Below, one piece after another: positions 36,625 to 44,551 of a stretch of DNA of 64,000 nt (the first letter of the stretch is position 1; every line of letters begins with the position of its first letter). A model generated the notes under the pieces. That model did not search any database, was not told the DNA's origin, and saw nothing but the letters and a program-made list of their open reading frames with translations. The position numbers and the translations under genes were made by a program. The DNA is from Paenibacillus sp. Root444D2 (GTDB lineage Bacteria > Bacillota > Bacilli > Paenibacillales > NBRC-103111), in the NCBI RefSeq assembly GCF_001426375.1, contig NZ_LMEO01000045.1, forward strand, positions 867,173-931,172. Reading direction: 5' to 3'.

Positions 36625-37137
36625 TTAGATTTGGAATGTACTTAAAATAAATGCGCCTGCACGCGAATATTCGATTAAACAATCCTGCAGATCAAGAGGA
36701 TGTGCGGGTATGGTACCTTCTATCAAATCTTCTTCACGAAGTCCATGGAGCCCAAGACCGAATCGGCATACATACACTTTTCCGCCTTCTTTGATGAACG
36801 TTGCCAAACCATCATTTATATTCATTTGCCCCCCGAATGCAGCTTGACCTACTGTTGGAAACCCTCTTGTTGCAAGTGCATTAATGGCACCAGTGCCGTA
36901 GAAATAAATAGCCGTTTCATAACCCTTGCGCTGAGCACGGGTCGCTTGCAGAATCGCTACATAAGATAAAGATGATTCATGTGCAATACCATGGATAATA
37001 GCAAGAAACTTTTCACCAGGATTTGCTTTGTAGTCGGGGAATATCTTTGTGCCCCCATAAAGTTTTGTGCCATTCGGTAAAGACGGGTGTGGAATCTCGT
37101 TCATAGATTGAATTTCAAGTTCTGTAAATTGTGCCAT
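36625..37137 (-). CDS. Sll0783/MSMEG_0572-family nitrogen-starvation-type protein
   Basis: 170 residues. The sequence is highly characteristic: GEKFLAIIHGIAHESSLSYVAIL, TRAQRKGYETAIYFYG, RGFPTVG, GGKVYVCRFGLGLHGLRE and an AFILSTFQI end. It matches the small DsrE-like protein that marks the Nit1C cluster (induced by nitrogen starvation in cyanobacteria). Biochemical function is unknown; the fold suggests a small carrier or sulfur-relay-like protein with one Cys (VCRFG) near residue 129. It sits between the amidohydrolase gene and the MTHFR-like gene. Confidence 0.9.
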   Translation of the reverse strand: MAQFTELEIQSMNEIPHPSLPNGTKLYGGTKIFPDYKANPGEKFLAIIHGIAHESSLSYVAILQATRAQRKGYETAIYFYGTGAINALATRGFPTVGQAAFGGQMNINDGLATFIKEGGKVYVCRFGLGLHGLREEDLIEGTIPAHPLDLQDCLIEYSRAGAFILSTFQI

Positions 37138-37189
37138 TGTTCATCTTCCTTCCAATTTTTAATTTTTATATGGTTAAGAGGGTTAACCC

Positions 37190-38146
37190 CTATGCCAACT
37201 TCGTAAAGTATTGCTCTTGCGCGTTGCCCCAGAAAATTCTTTCTTTAATTTCGTCAGAGATTCGAGCGCCTTGGATTTTCCAAAATTCGCTTTCATAATC
37301 ACTCCATGGTTCATCACAACCAAACATAATGCGATCAGCGCCAATACCGGTCTTATCAACTTCTTGAAGGAGATTCCTTACGGCAAAACCAATCGCCCAG
37401 CTCGTATCGAGATAAACTTGATAACCGCCTTCGATGAGGTCCTTCCACTGGGAAAGCAGACGAATATGGCCGCTAACGCCCCCACCCATATGTACCAGGT
37501 GGATTTTCATATCTTTACCCCAACGCTTAATCAGTTCGAAAAATCCCAATATATCAGACCCACCTCCTGGACTCGTATGAAAGTGAATGGAAATATCCTT
37601 CTCCATGGCAGCTTGGAAAATCTTCTCATGTTGTCTAAGCGTAGGCTCATCCCATTTGCGGGGATCTGCTGTTCCACCAAGTAAATAACTCATCTTAAGT
37701 GCCCGAATTCCTGGTTCATGAATGAGCTGAAGAGCTTCATCTGTCAAATCCCTATTCTGTGGTAGACCTGAAACCCAAAGCGCTCCCGCTACTTCCCCTG
37801 CTCCATCTTGGCACAGCTGAACGACTCTCTTGTTATGTGAAAAGGGCTGTGCCTGAACAGGAATGCCATAGTTAGGAATAATCAACGTCTTTTCGATACC
37901 ACGGCATTTCATAAAATGATTTAATTCTTCGGTTGTCATCGGACCCGGTTCAGCCGGAGAAATAGGCACCTCTGATTCGTAAAAGGGCCAAGGCGGCAAA
38001 TCGCCAACATGATTGTGCACGCTGAATACACGTCTTCCAAAGCCCATTGTTAGCGGGATCTCGTGTTCAGGACCCGACTCATGACCGCATGCAGACATAG
38101 AATCAGATCCTGCTGCTTTGTTTATGTTTCCGTGCATCATGCACAT
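37190..38146 (-). CDS. Amidohydrolase-family metal-dependent hydrolase
   Basis: About 318 residues from the ATG at 38146, chosen because GGAGGCG lies 7 bp upstream; a longer frame to 38239 would overlap the GNAT gene by 137 bp. Amidohydrolase-2-type barrel: VHNHVGDLPPWP (HxH-type start), ISIHFHTSPGGGSD, KIHLVHMGGG and MFGCDEPWSDY (catalytic Asp). Relatives are decarboxylases or hydrolases of cyclic amides and carboxylates. The gene overlaps the upstream GNAT gene by 44 bp. Not part of the classical Nit1C core. Confidence 0.82.
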   Translation of the reverse strand: MCMMHGNINKAAGSDSMSACGHESGPEHEIPLTMGFGRRVFSVHNHVGDLPPWPFYESEVPISPAEPGPMTTEELNHFMKCRGIEKTLIIPNYGIPVQAQPFSHNKRVVQLCQDGAGEVAGALWVSGLPQNRDLTDEALQLIHEPGIRALKMSYLLGGTADPRKWDEPTLRQHEKIFQAAMEKDISIHFHTSPGGGSDILGFFELIKRWGKDMKIHLVHMGGGVSGHIRLLSQWKDLIEGGYQVYLDTSWAIGFAVRNLLQEVDKTGIGADRIMFGCDEPWSDYESEFWKIQGARISDEIKERIFWGNAQEQYFTKLA

Positions 38147-38588
38147 GTAAATTCGCCTCCATGATTTGATGTGGAAGTCCTTGAGCAAACGTTGGCGCCC
38201 CCACTTTGGTCCATCCCAACTTTTCAAATAATTGAACATTCTGCTCCTGCACCTGAGCCCTGAAACAAGGGACTTGCCGCTGCTTCATTTGCTCAACCGC
38301 AGCCTCAATCAGGTAAACACCTATTCCTCGAATCCGGTACTGTTCATGAACCGCAAGCCTCCCCCCCCACCATAAAGAGGGAGTGTTCCGATCCGGATAA
38401 CATCTTACTGTTCCTACAAGGATGGTCCCCTGCTTCCAAATATTGATCGTGATCGACGAAGAATCGTTCTCATCCGCATCACTCTCTTCAAACAGCTGCT
38501 GCTCCTCAACGAACACTTGCCGACGCAGCACTAGGGAAGCTTGCGTTTCTATTTTCGTTCCAGCGATGCGAATCTCATAATTTTTCAT
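38103..38588 (-). CDS. GNAT N-acetyltransferase, Sll0786/MSMEG_0567 type
   Basis: 161 residues with the GNAT acyl-CoA motif WGGRLAVHEQYRIRGIGVYLIEAAVEQMK (V/I-x-x-x-x-R/Q-x-x-G-x-G pattern), the start IRIAGTKIETQASLVLRRQVFVEEQQLF and the end LFEKLGWTKVGAP. It transfers an acyl group from acyl-CoA to an amine. In mycobacteria this domain occurs fused to the AIR-synthase-like domain (MSMEG_0567, from memory); here the two are separate genes. It starts 3 bp after the radical SAM gene, so coupled. Confidence 0.87.
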   Translation of the reverse strand: MKNYEIRIAGTKIETQASLVLRRQVFVEEQQLFEESDADENDSSSITINIWKQGTILVGTVRCYPDRNTPSLWWGGRLAVHEQYRIRGIGVYLIEAAVEQMKQRQVPCFRAQVQEQNVQLFEKLGWTKVGAPTFAQGLPHQIMEANLHVHDARKHKQSSRI

Positions 38589-38591
38589 TCC

Positions 38592-39731
38592 TCAACTCCC
38601 CGTTTGAGCTATCTTCTCGAAAGAAGGAAGGGCAGAGCAAGCTCCACATTTTGCACACCCCGCACTGCTGCCTGATGAAGATAAGCTTTCATCTGCAAGA
38701 ATATCGGCAACATGCCGGTACATCGTCTCCATGTATTCACTGGAAGGTGGCGGCGAGTCTTCCAGCATCGTTCCGCGAAGCGGCCGTAATGGAACGACAA
38801 ATGGGTAAACGCCAAGCTCTGCGGCGCGCTTGCATCCTTCTAACGTTTTCTCCATATTTTCACCCATACCCAAGATGACATAGGTACTTACCTGATTGCG
38901 GCCAAATACCGCTACAGCCTTCTCGAATGCTGTGTAATAGGTTTCTAAGGTAACGCTGGATTTAGAGGGCATCATCTTGCGCCGCACATCTTCATCGAAC
39001 GATTCCACATGAAGCCCGATCGTGTCTGCTCCCGCTTCTTTAAGGAATTGATATAAGCTATCATCCGTAGGGGGCTCACATTGAACTTGTATGGGAAGCT
39101 TGCTAACCATGCGAATCGCTCTTACGCATTCTGCCAAATAGAGTGCACCCCGATCGATCTCATTCGGTGTGCCTGTCGTTAACGTAATATGTTTAATGCC
39201 ATCTAGCTTTTCCGCAGCCTGTACGACTTCTGCAAGCTGCTCGGGTGTTTTCATGGCAACTGTATTTCCCGCTTCAAGCGACTGTCCAATGGCGCAAAAT
39301 TTACACCGCCCGCTAGGAGCCCAGCGAATACAGCTTTGAATGACCGTGCTCGCCAAGACATCAGCTCCGTGCAGCACTGCAATGTGATTGTAAGGGACAC
39401 CATCTTTAGTCTTGAGATCATAAAAGCGAGGTCTCGCGATCGGATCCACATACATGAGTGTTCTACCCTCATACTGCAAGGAAAGTCCAGATTGTGTTTG
39501 TACTAAGGAATAAGGGGAATGTTCAGCAGGACCATTTAGAGTCGGAAGCATGACGGCTTGACCTCCCAGCATAAATGCACGATCATCAGAAGGACCTGCT
39601 CCCCCGCGTCTTCCTCCCTCAATTAATCCGGAAGTACGTAAACCTTTATTCTGAAGATCTACTAACCAGCTTGCATCGTCTTGAAAAGATGATGTGTCAT
39701 CCACACTTTTGATTTGCTTTGTAGGGTTCAT
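38592..39731 (-). CDS. Radical SAM protein, Sll0785/MSMEG_0568 family
   Basis: About 379 residues from the ATG at 39731, which has AGGAGGGG upstream; an earlier ATG at 39764 lacks a ribosome site. The cluster-binding motif is unusual: CIRWAPSGRCKFC (Cys134, Cys143, Cys146; CX8CX2C) instead of CX3CX2C, as in the MSMEG_0568 family. The SAM-binding barrel is visible (ITLTTGTPNE, QCEPP, TIGLHVESF, YVILGMGEN). The C-terminus has three more cysteines (CAKCGAC), possibly a second Fe-S cluster. It is the first gene of the Nit1C-like operon and probably carries out its most unusual chemical step. Substrate unknown. Confidence 0.92.
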   Translation of the reverse strand: MNPTKQIKSVDDTSSFQDDASWLVDLQNKGLRTSGLIEGGRRGGAGPSDDRAFMLGGQAVMLPTLNGPAEHSPYSLVQTQSGLSLQYEGRTLMYVDPIARPRFYDLKTKDGVPYNHIAVLHGADVLASTVIQSCIRWAPSGRCKFCAIGQSLEAGNTVAMKTPEQLAEVVQAAEKLDGIKHITLTTGTPNEIDRGALYLAECVRAIRMVSKLPIQVQCEPPTDDSLYQFLKEAGADTIGLHVESFDEDVRRKMMPSKSSVTLETYYTAFEKAVAVFGRNQVSTYVILGMGENMEKTLEGCKRAAELGVYPFVVPLRPLRGTMLEDSPPPSSEYMETMYRHVADILADESLSSSGSSAGCAKCGACSALPSFEKIAQTGS

Positions 39732-39750
39732 TCTACCCCTCCTCTTGGTT

Positions 39751-39797
39751 ATGTTACTTTTCATTACATTCGCGTCTCTTCCAACAATTCATGTTAC
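39751..39797. promoter_or_regulatory. Direct repeats, candidate MocR operator
   Basis: ATGTTAC occurs at 39751-39757 and 39791-39797 in the same orientation, 40 bp apart (about four helical turns), each followed by N-TT. They lie 20-66 bp upstream of the radical SAM start, in the region shared with the divergent MocR gene. MocR proteins such as GabR bind spaced direct repeats. An inverted repeat ATCGA-N5-TCGAT follows at 39815-39829. Confidence 0.5.
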
Positions 39798-39914
39798 GTT
39801 ATATGCCATATCATATCGAAAGAATCGATCGCCTACCCCATCCACCCTACGTTTTTTTTTGCCATCCACTGCTATTCTCATCATCCATCCACTTATTTAC
39901 CCTTTAGAAAAACA

Positions 39915-39943
39915 TTGATACATACGATTATGTGAGTTAATAT
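39915..39943 (+). promoter_or_regulatory. Promoter of the MocR regulator gene
   Basis: TTGATA (39915-39920) and TAATAT (39938-39943) with an exact 17-bp spacer, about 30 bp upstream of the start codon at 39975. Confidence 0.65.
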
Positions 39944-39974
39944 GACATATATAAGAATTGTTTGGAGGTGTATG

Positions 39975-41414
39975 ATGAGTTGGTTACCAAACAAAACAAA
40001 CGGAATCCCTGTTTATAAGCAAATCTCGAATTATATGGAATCTCGAATTATGAACGGCGAATACCCTTCTGGCAGCACCTTACCCTCTGAACGCCATTTG
40101 GCTGCAGAACTTCATGTTAACCGCAGTACGATCGTTTCTTCTTACGATGAACTATACGCGATCGGACTCGTTAAACGGGTCAAAGGGATTGGTACCGTAG
40201 TCAGCATCGACAATAAAGCAGGAGGTACCTTCAAACGCATTCCAAACTGGGAAGAGTATGTGAAAAGCGGGGTATTTCAATCGAATAATCCTTTGAATCA
40301 GCAGATATATAAAATCATCCAATCGGGCGATCAACATATCAACTTTGCTATTGGCGAACTAAGCCCCGATTTGCTCCCGATTCGATTGATGCAAGAGGTT
40401 CACAATTCTATGGAAATCAGTGAATTCTTGGGCTATGAACATATGCAGGGGAATATGAAATTGCGGGAAGCGATCACTTCTCACCTCAAGACCTATCGAA
40501 ACGTAGAAACGAATGCCTCATCAATATTAATTACCTCCGGTGCCCAACAAGCTCTGCATTTGATTATCCAGTGTCTTCTCAAGCCGGGAGATTCCGTTGC
40601 TATAGAAGACCCATCTTATGCCTATTCCCTGCCTATCTTCCAATCTGCCGGTCTCAAAACATTTCTTCTGCCGATCGAAGAAGAAGGAATAGACCCTGAG
40701 CAAATTGTTTCTTTATACAAAAAACACAGAATTAAGATGGTCTTCCTAAACCCCATTTTCCAGAATCCAACAGGGAATACGATGTCCTATGAAAGACGGA
40801 AAAAGGTATTGGAAATTTCAACCCAATACGGAATTGCGGTCGTTGAAGACGATCCCTATAGTGTTACTGGATATGACAATGAGCCCATACGCTCGTTAAA
40901 ATCCATGGATCAAGACGGTTCAGTTCTCTATATCAGTTCATTGTCCAAAATTATCTCCTCAGGACTGCGAATCGGCTGGATTGTAGGACCTCAAGCCGTG
41001 ATTCAACGTTTAACTGACGCTAAACAACAGATTGATTTTGGCCACCCGAACTATCCGCAATGGATAGCCGCGCAACTACTTTCCTCCGAAGGCTTTGAAA
41101 CGCACATCCAGCACTTGCGAATCGGGTTGAAACGAAAGCGAGATATAACTTTACATGCTTTGCAATCTGCATTTAAAGACAATATCGAGTATGGGATTCC
41201 AAGCGGCGGGATACATCTCTGGTGCAAGCTGAAGGAGGAATTGAACGAACAGCATTTGTTCAAAGAATGTGTCAAGAACGGAATCGTATTCGCTCCAGGA
41301 AGCACGCTTGGTTCAAATGATCGGTACATGAGGTTCACCTACAGTCGAGTTGATGATCACATGATTGAGGAGGGCATTCGAAGATTTGCTGAAGTTATAA
41401 AGCCTATCGAATAA
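39975..41414 (+). CDS. MocR-family transcriptional regulator (GntR plus aminotransferase domains)
   Basis: About 479 residues from the ATG at 39975; TTGGAGGTG lies 6 bp upstream. The N-terminal ~75 residues form a GntR winged helix (PVYKQISNYMESRIMNGEYPSGSTLPSERHLAAE, in parts). The rest is a fold-type I aminotransferase with ITSGAQQALHLI, NPIFQNPTGNTMS, VEDDPYS and the PLP lysine in ISSLSKIISSGLRIGW. MocR proteins bind PLP and a small amino compound to switch genes. It is divergent from the Nit1C-like operon and is its likely regulator, which suggests that the operon responds to an amine, amino acid or vitamin B6-type signal. Confidence 0.93.
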   Translation: MSWLPNKTNGIPVYKQISNYMESRIMNGEYPSGSTLPSERHLAAELHVNRSTIVSSYDELYAIGLVKRVKGIGTVVSIDNKAGGTFKRIPNWEEYVKSGVFQSNNPLNQQIYKIIQSGDQHINFAIGELSPDLLPIRLMQEVHNSMEISEFLGYEHMQGNMKLREAITSHLKTYRNVETNASSILITSGAQQALHLIIQCLLKPGDSVAIEDPSYAYSLPIFQSAGLKTFLLPIEEEGIDPEQIVSLYKKHRIKMVFLNPIFQNPTGNTMSYERRKKVLEISTQYGIAVVEDDPYSVTGYDNEPIRSLKSMDQDGSVLYISSLSKIISSGLRIGWIVGPQAVIQRLTDAKQQIDFGHPNYPQWIAAQLLSSEGFETHIQHLRIGLKRKRDITLHALQSAFKDNIEYGIPSGGIHLWCKLKEELNEQHLFKECVKNGIVFAPGSTLGSNDRYMRFTYSRVDDHMIEEGIRRFAEVIKPIE

Positions 41415-41427
41415 AAGAGAATAGAAA

Positions 41428-41456
41428 AGCCCGGAAATCTTGATGTTCCGGGCTTC
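41428..41456 (+). terminator. Terminator of the MocR gene
   Basis: Perfect 10-bp stem AAGCCCGGAA/TTCCGGGCTT followed by CTTTCTT, 14 bp after the stop. Confidence 0.85.
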
Positions 41457-41563
41457 TTTCTTATTCAATGAACTCAATCTCAAATGTGTTGCACGAGCGG
41501 ATAAACCTTCTTAAACGAACTTTGTATTACTTTATTATGATCTAAAGAGCATTCGTTCAAAGG

Positions 41564-41632
41564 CCCCCCGTTAATTCAAGGAAATCAAAAGGACCGCATC
41601 AATGCAAGCTCCTCCACTATTGTTCTGCCAGT
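41564..41632. repeat. Short dispersed repeat, copy 2
   Basis: Contains CCCGTTAATTC, GAAATCAAAA, GGACCGCATCAATGCAAGCT and CTCCACTATTGTT. It aligns along most of its length with copy 3 at 44405-44463, and more loosely with 29236-29285. The stretch 41457-42235 otherwise holds no intact gene. Confidence 0.45.
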
Positions 41633-41778
41633 CATAAACTTCCCAAATAACTCCATAGTCGGAGGAGTCCCCGTAATTAATTCCAGTAATCATTCTTTGG
41701 AACTGTCAGAAAGCTAGCCGAAGGAACGGTAACCGATTTTAATTATTCTTTGATTTGAGTATTAACGAAACGTCAAAT

Positions 41779-41807
41779 AGTCCCCACCCTTTGAAAGGAT
41801 AGGGACT
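41779..41807 (+). terminator. Isolated hairpin terminator
   Basis: AGTCCC/GGGACT outer stem with CCTTT/AAAGG inner pairs, followed by TCTTT on the plus strand. No intact gene ends here, so it is probably left from a lost gene. Confidence 0.5.
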
Positions 41808-41976
41808 TCTTTATGACTAAATCAACATTCTCACCCTGAAATACTAATAAACCCTTATAAAACTTGGACAAACATCGCTGTAAACTTATCGGAGATTTCC
41901 TGGAATTGTTGTTCGGTGAGCAAAAGAATTTCTTGGAAAGCTAACTTTAACAAATCAACCAATAGCAATAACGTTG

Positions 41977-42184
41977 TTACTTAGAAACGCTTAGATAATT
42001 CAAATAATCTTTCAGACAATGAATACAAATCTTGGATTGAAGCCGCGATCTCTTCTGAAGTAGAAGCTTGAATTTCAATAAGACTGGATTGGTCAATAAT
42101 TTGAGGTTGTGTACACGAAGCAACGTAAAATTCTTCGGATAATACAATGTTAGGATGATTTTCATATATAAGAACGACAGCCAT
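41977..42184 (-). pseudogene. Possible tail of a methyl-accepting chemotaxis receptor
   Basis: The last ~35 codons (IDQSSLIEIQASTSEEIAASIQDLYSLSERLFELSKRF, in two parts) resemble the end of a chemoreceptor signalling helix: heptad pattern, TSEEIAASIQ-like adaptation motif and a final LSKRF. The first ~30 residues do not fit a receptor and may be a shifted frame. No membrane span or HAMP domain is present. Weak call. Confidence 0.3.
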
Positions 42185-42235
42185 GGCCGTAAAAATGATC
42201 CTCGACTTTCAGTTCAGCTGTTTCCAGCAATTCCT

Positions 42236-43105
42236 TTAATTAGAGCCACTCTGGCGATAACTGCTCGGTGTTTTTCCGACAATTTTTTTAAATCGTGCAA
42301 TAAATGAATTGATATCTTTATACCCTACCGCCTCGGCAATTCTACTGATTGCGAGCTGCGAACCGCGTAGTTGTTCGCAGCTTTTTTGGATTCGTAAGTT
42401 TTGAAGATAACGATTGAAGGTTTGGCCCGTGTGCTGTTTAAATAAACGTTGAAAATGGCGTTCGCTCCATTGAAACATATCGGACAAATGGGATAGTGTG
42501 ATATCCTCTGCATATTTTTGTTCTATATAATTAAGAACCTGAAGAAAGTGGGTTCGCTTACTAAGCATTTTATCATATACATCATTTTTCAATCGATAAA
42601 TGGTTACAATCAACTGCAGTAAAAGGGTATTCAAATAGGTAGAAGTACCACTAAGCGTCAAAGAATATTCCCGATAAAGAGAAAGAAATATATGATCAAT
42701 CACAGCATCGGAGTCGAAAACTGAATGAAAGGTGAGCGTCTCTTCTTTTAACCCTTCCATATAAGCAATGATTGGCTCATCCGTTACAAAGCTAATTAAG
42801 CGATCGATGAGCTGCTGAGTAAATATACAGTTATAGACAATGAGCGGATCTTTTAATGCATCCGTGGAAGTGGGGCGAAAAACATGAGTAACTCCCATGG
42901 GAATAACATATAGTTGGCCCTTATGTACGCGTTGAATTTCGTCTTCAATATAATGAAAGCCCTTCCCTTCAGCAACATAAGCCAACTCTATGAATTCATG
43001 GGAATGCAGCGGTAAGTTAAAGGTTTCTGTAGCTCGATTGACCAAAAGCATCAAATTACTTGAAAAAAAGTGATCCTCTTTTAGTATATGTTTCGGAGGC
43101 TTCAT
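42236..43105 (-). CDS. AraC-family regulator with N-terminal cupin sensor
   Basis: 289 residues. The cupin domain begins with FNLPLHSHEFIELAYVAEGKGFHYIEDE, typical of sugar-sensing AraC proteins. The C-terminal ~100 residues carry two helix-turn-helix motifs (LSHLSDMFQWSERHFQRLFKQHTG and ISRIAEAVGYKDINSFIARFKKIVG). Divergent from the alpha-rhamnosidase relic at 43255, so it probably once regulated a rhamnoside-use locus now in decay. It is itself intact. Confidence 0.9.
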   Translation of the reverse strand: MKPPKHILKEDHFFSSNLMLLVNRATETFNLPLHSHEFIELAYVAEGKGFHYIEDEIQRVHKGQLYVIPMGVTHVFRPTSTDALKDPLIVYNCIFTQQLIDRLISFVTDEPIIAYMEGLKEETLTFHSVFDSDAVIDHIFLSLYREYSLTLSGTSTYLNTLLLQLIVTIYRLKNDVYDKMLSKRTHFLQVLNYIEQKYAEDITLSHLSDMFQWSERHFQRLFKQHTGQTFNRYLQNLRIQKSCEQLRGSQLAISRIAEAVGYKDINSFIARFKKIVGKTPSSYRQSGSN

Positions 43106-43254
43106 TTTTAGAGCTCCAATCTGAATAATGTCGCTTTTACCTATATGAAATGTCTTTTATACCAAGATAATTGAACAAGATATTTAATATAATTATAAAT
43201 GAAATGGAACGAAAGGTATATTTACTATCTATCTTTGAAAGGCGGGCAAATAGG

Positions 43255-43786
43255 ATGTCTATTGTCAATAAGCTGCGTTGTGAGTATATGGAGAATCCAA
43301 TCGGTATCGATGTTGGGCAACCGCGAATTAGCTGGCAAATTCAAACTGATACGAGATCGTGGCTGCAATCTGCTTATCAGATTCGGATTTCAACGGGGGC
43401 TGAATTCGCTAGCATACTTTGGAATTCCGGCAAGGTACAATCGGAGCAATCCACTCATGTTGCATTAAAGGGATTAACTTTAAAATCGCGTCAGCGTTAT
43501 TATTATCAAGTACGGGTTTGGAGTGATCAAGATGAATCGTCAGATTGGTCTGTGACTGCTTTTTGGGAAATGGGCTTGCTGCAACCAGGTGATTGGAAAG
43601 CTGAATGGATCAGCGCTCCAACCAAGCAATTCCCCATGGAAAGTGAACATTGTCCGTTGTTCAGACATGCGTTTAAAGTACACTCCACAGTGAAGAGTGC
43701 CCGAATTTATGCGACTAGCTTAGGGCTCTATGAAATTAAACTAAACGGTCACAGAGTAGGAGAAAATTATTTCACGCCACTCGCCT
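43255..43786 (+). pseudogene. Alpha-L-rhamnosidase (GH78) gene, cut after the N-terminal domain
   Basis: Starts at the ATG at 43255 (AAAGGCGGG upstream) with the GH78 N-terminus: VNKLRCEYMENPIGIDVGQPRISW, SRQRYYYQVRVWSDQDESSDWS, AEWISAP and ATSLGLYEIKLNGHRVGENYF. The usual continuation (TPGWTDY...) is broken at about 43786 and the remaining ~700 residues, including the catalytic barrel, are absent. The frame continues to 44028 through sequence belonging to minus-strand permease relics. A clear gene truncation by rearrangement. Confidence 0.85.
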
Positions 43787-43789
43787 CCA

Positions 43790-44345
43790 TATCAAAGCCT
43801 ATCCGCTGCAAAGAGGATCGGAATCCATTCGCGTTGTCCCATAGTTTTGTTACTAAATCCGACAGGCACCAATCTCCAAAGCTGAGCGTCTGCGGTTCTT
43901 TCGCCAGACAGCCGCCGCTATCCACGGCAAAATTGCCGATCAAGAAAGCATTCCCTGCGCGAACCAGAAGTTTCACAGCCGAAACTATAACCAGGCAAAT
44001 CCGAAAGCAACCAAGCTGGAGGAAATGACCGTCGTAAACAAAAGTCCTGCCATCAACAAGAAGAAATGACAAGTTTGTTTCTGCGAAAAAGTCTAGTGTC
44101 CCATGCCCCTTTTCAGATTCATAGAACACCCAGTACTTGGATGATAGAAAAATGATCGAAGTTGAAGCTGCGATAATGAGTAACATAATCCATGCAAGAC
44201 TGGAGGCATATCCCATTTGCAGTTGGCTAAAAGCGCGTTCATACAAATTTAGGGCAAACATAGGTAGAGTTCATAGGTCCGCCCTGCGTAATAATCATAG
44301 CCGGTGTGAACATTTGAAATGCCCCAATGATCCCCAATAATTCTC
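43790..44345 (-). pseudogene. Collapsed sugar ABC permease genes
   Basis: On the minus strand LLGIIGAFQMFTPAMIITQGG and PMNSTY (44345-44270) are the last loop of a MalF/UgpA-type permease. After a frameshift the sequence continues LYERAFSQLQMGYASSLAWI and ends SSKYWVFYESE near 44110. About 40 bp further, pieces of the MalG-type partner are readable (GLLFTTVISSSLVAFGFAWL) but interrupted by TAG and TGA codons. Two neighbouring permease genes decayed by small deletions and lost their outer parts. Confidence 0.7.
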
Positions 44346-44404
44346 GAACCCATTACTTACCTGCCCCTTTCCGACTTTTAGCCTGAATTTTATTAAACTT
44401 ACCT

Positions 44405-44463
44405 GCCCGTCAATGAAATCAAAAAAAGGAGCTGCTTCAAAGCAAGCTCCGACACTGTTATTT
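44405..44463. repeat. Short dispersed repeat, copy 3
   Basis: CCCGTCAAT, GAAATCAAAAAAAGGAGCTG, CTTCAAAGCAAGCTCCGACA and CTGTTATTTC, with a GGAGCT/AGCTCC hairpin. It shares these blocks with copy 2 at 41564-41632. It borders the permease relics. Confidence 0.45.
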
Positions 44464-44551
44464 CCCGGTAGGCAAATGGCATCTCGAGAACCCGATAATG
44501 TTTCTACTCTAAAACGGAACCATTTTCAGAGCACTACTTCTAACAAGTCCT

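Noticed and set aside
43767..44261. A single 164-residue membrane protein on the minus strand
   Set aside because: Only its first ~50 residues make sense (end of a sugar permease); the rest is out-of-frame sequence of a second decayed permease.
29236..44463. CRISPR array or intact insertion sequence
   Set aside because: The repeats are few, unevenly spaced and diverged; no cas or transposase gene was found anywhere in the window.
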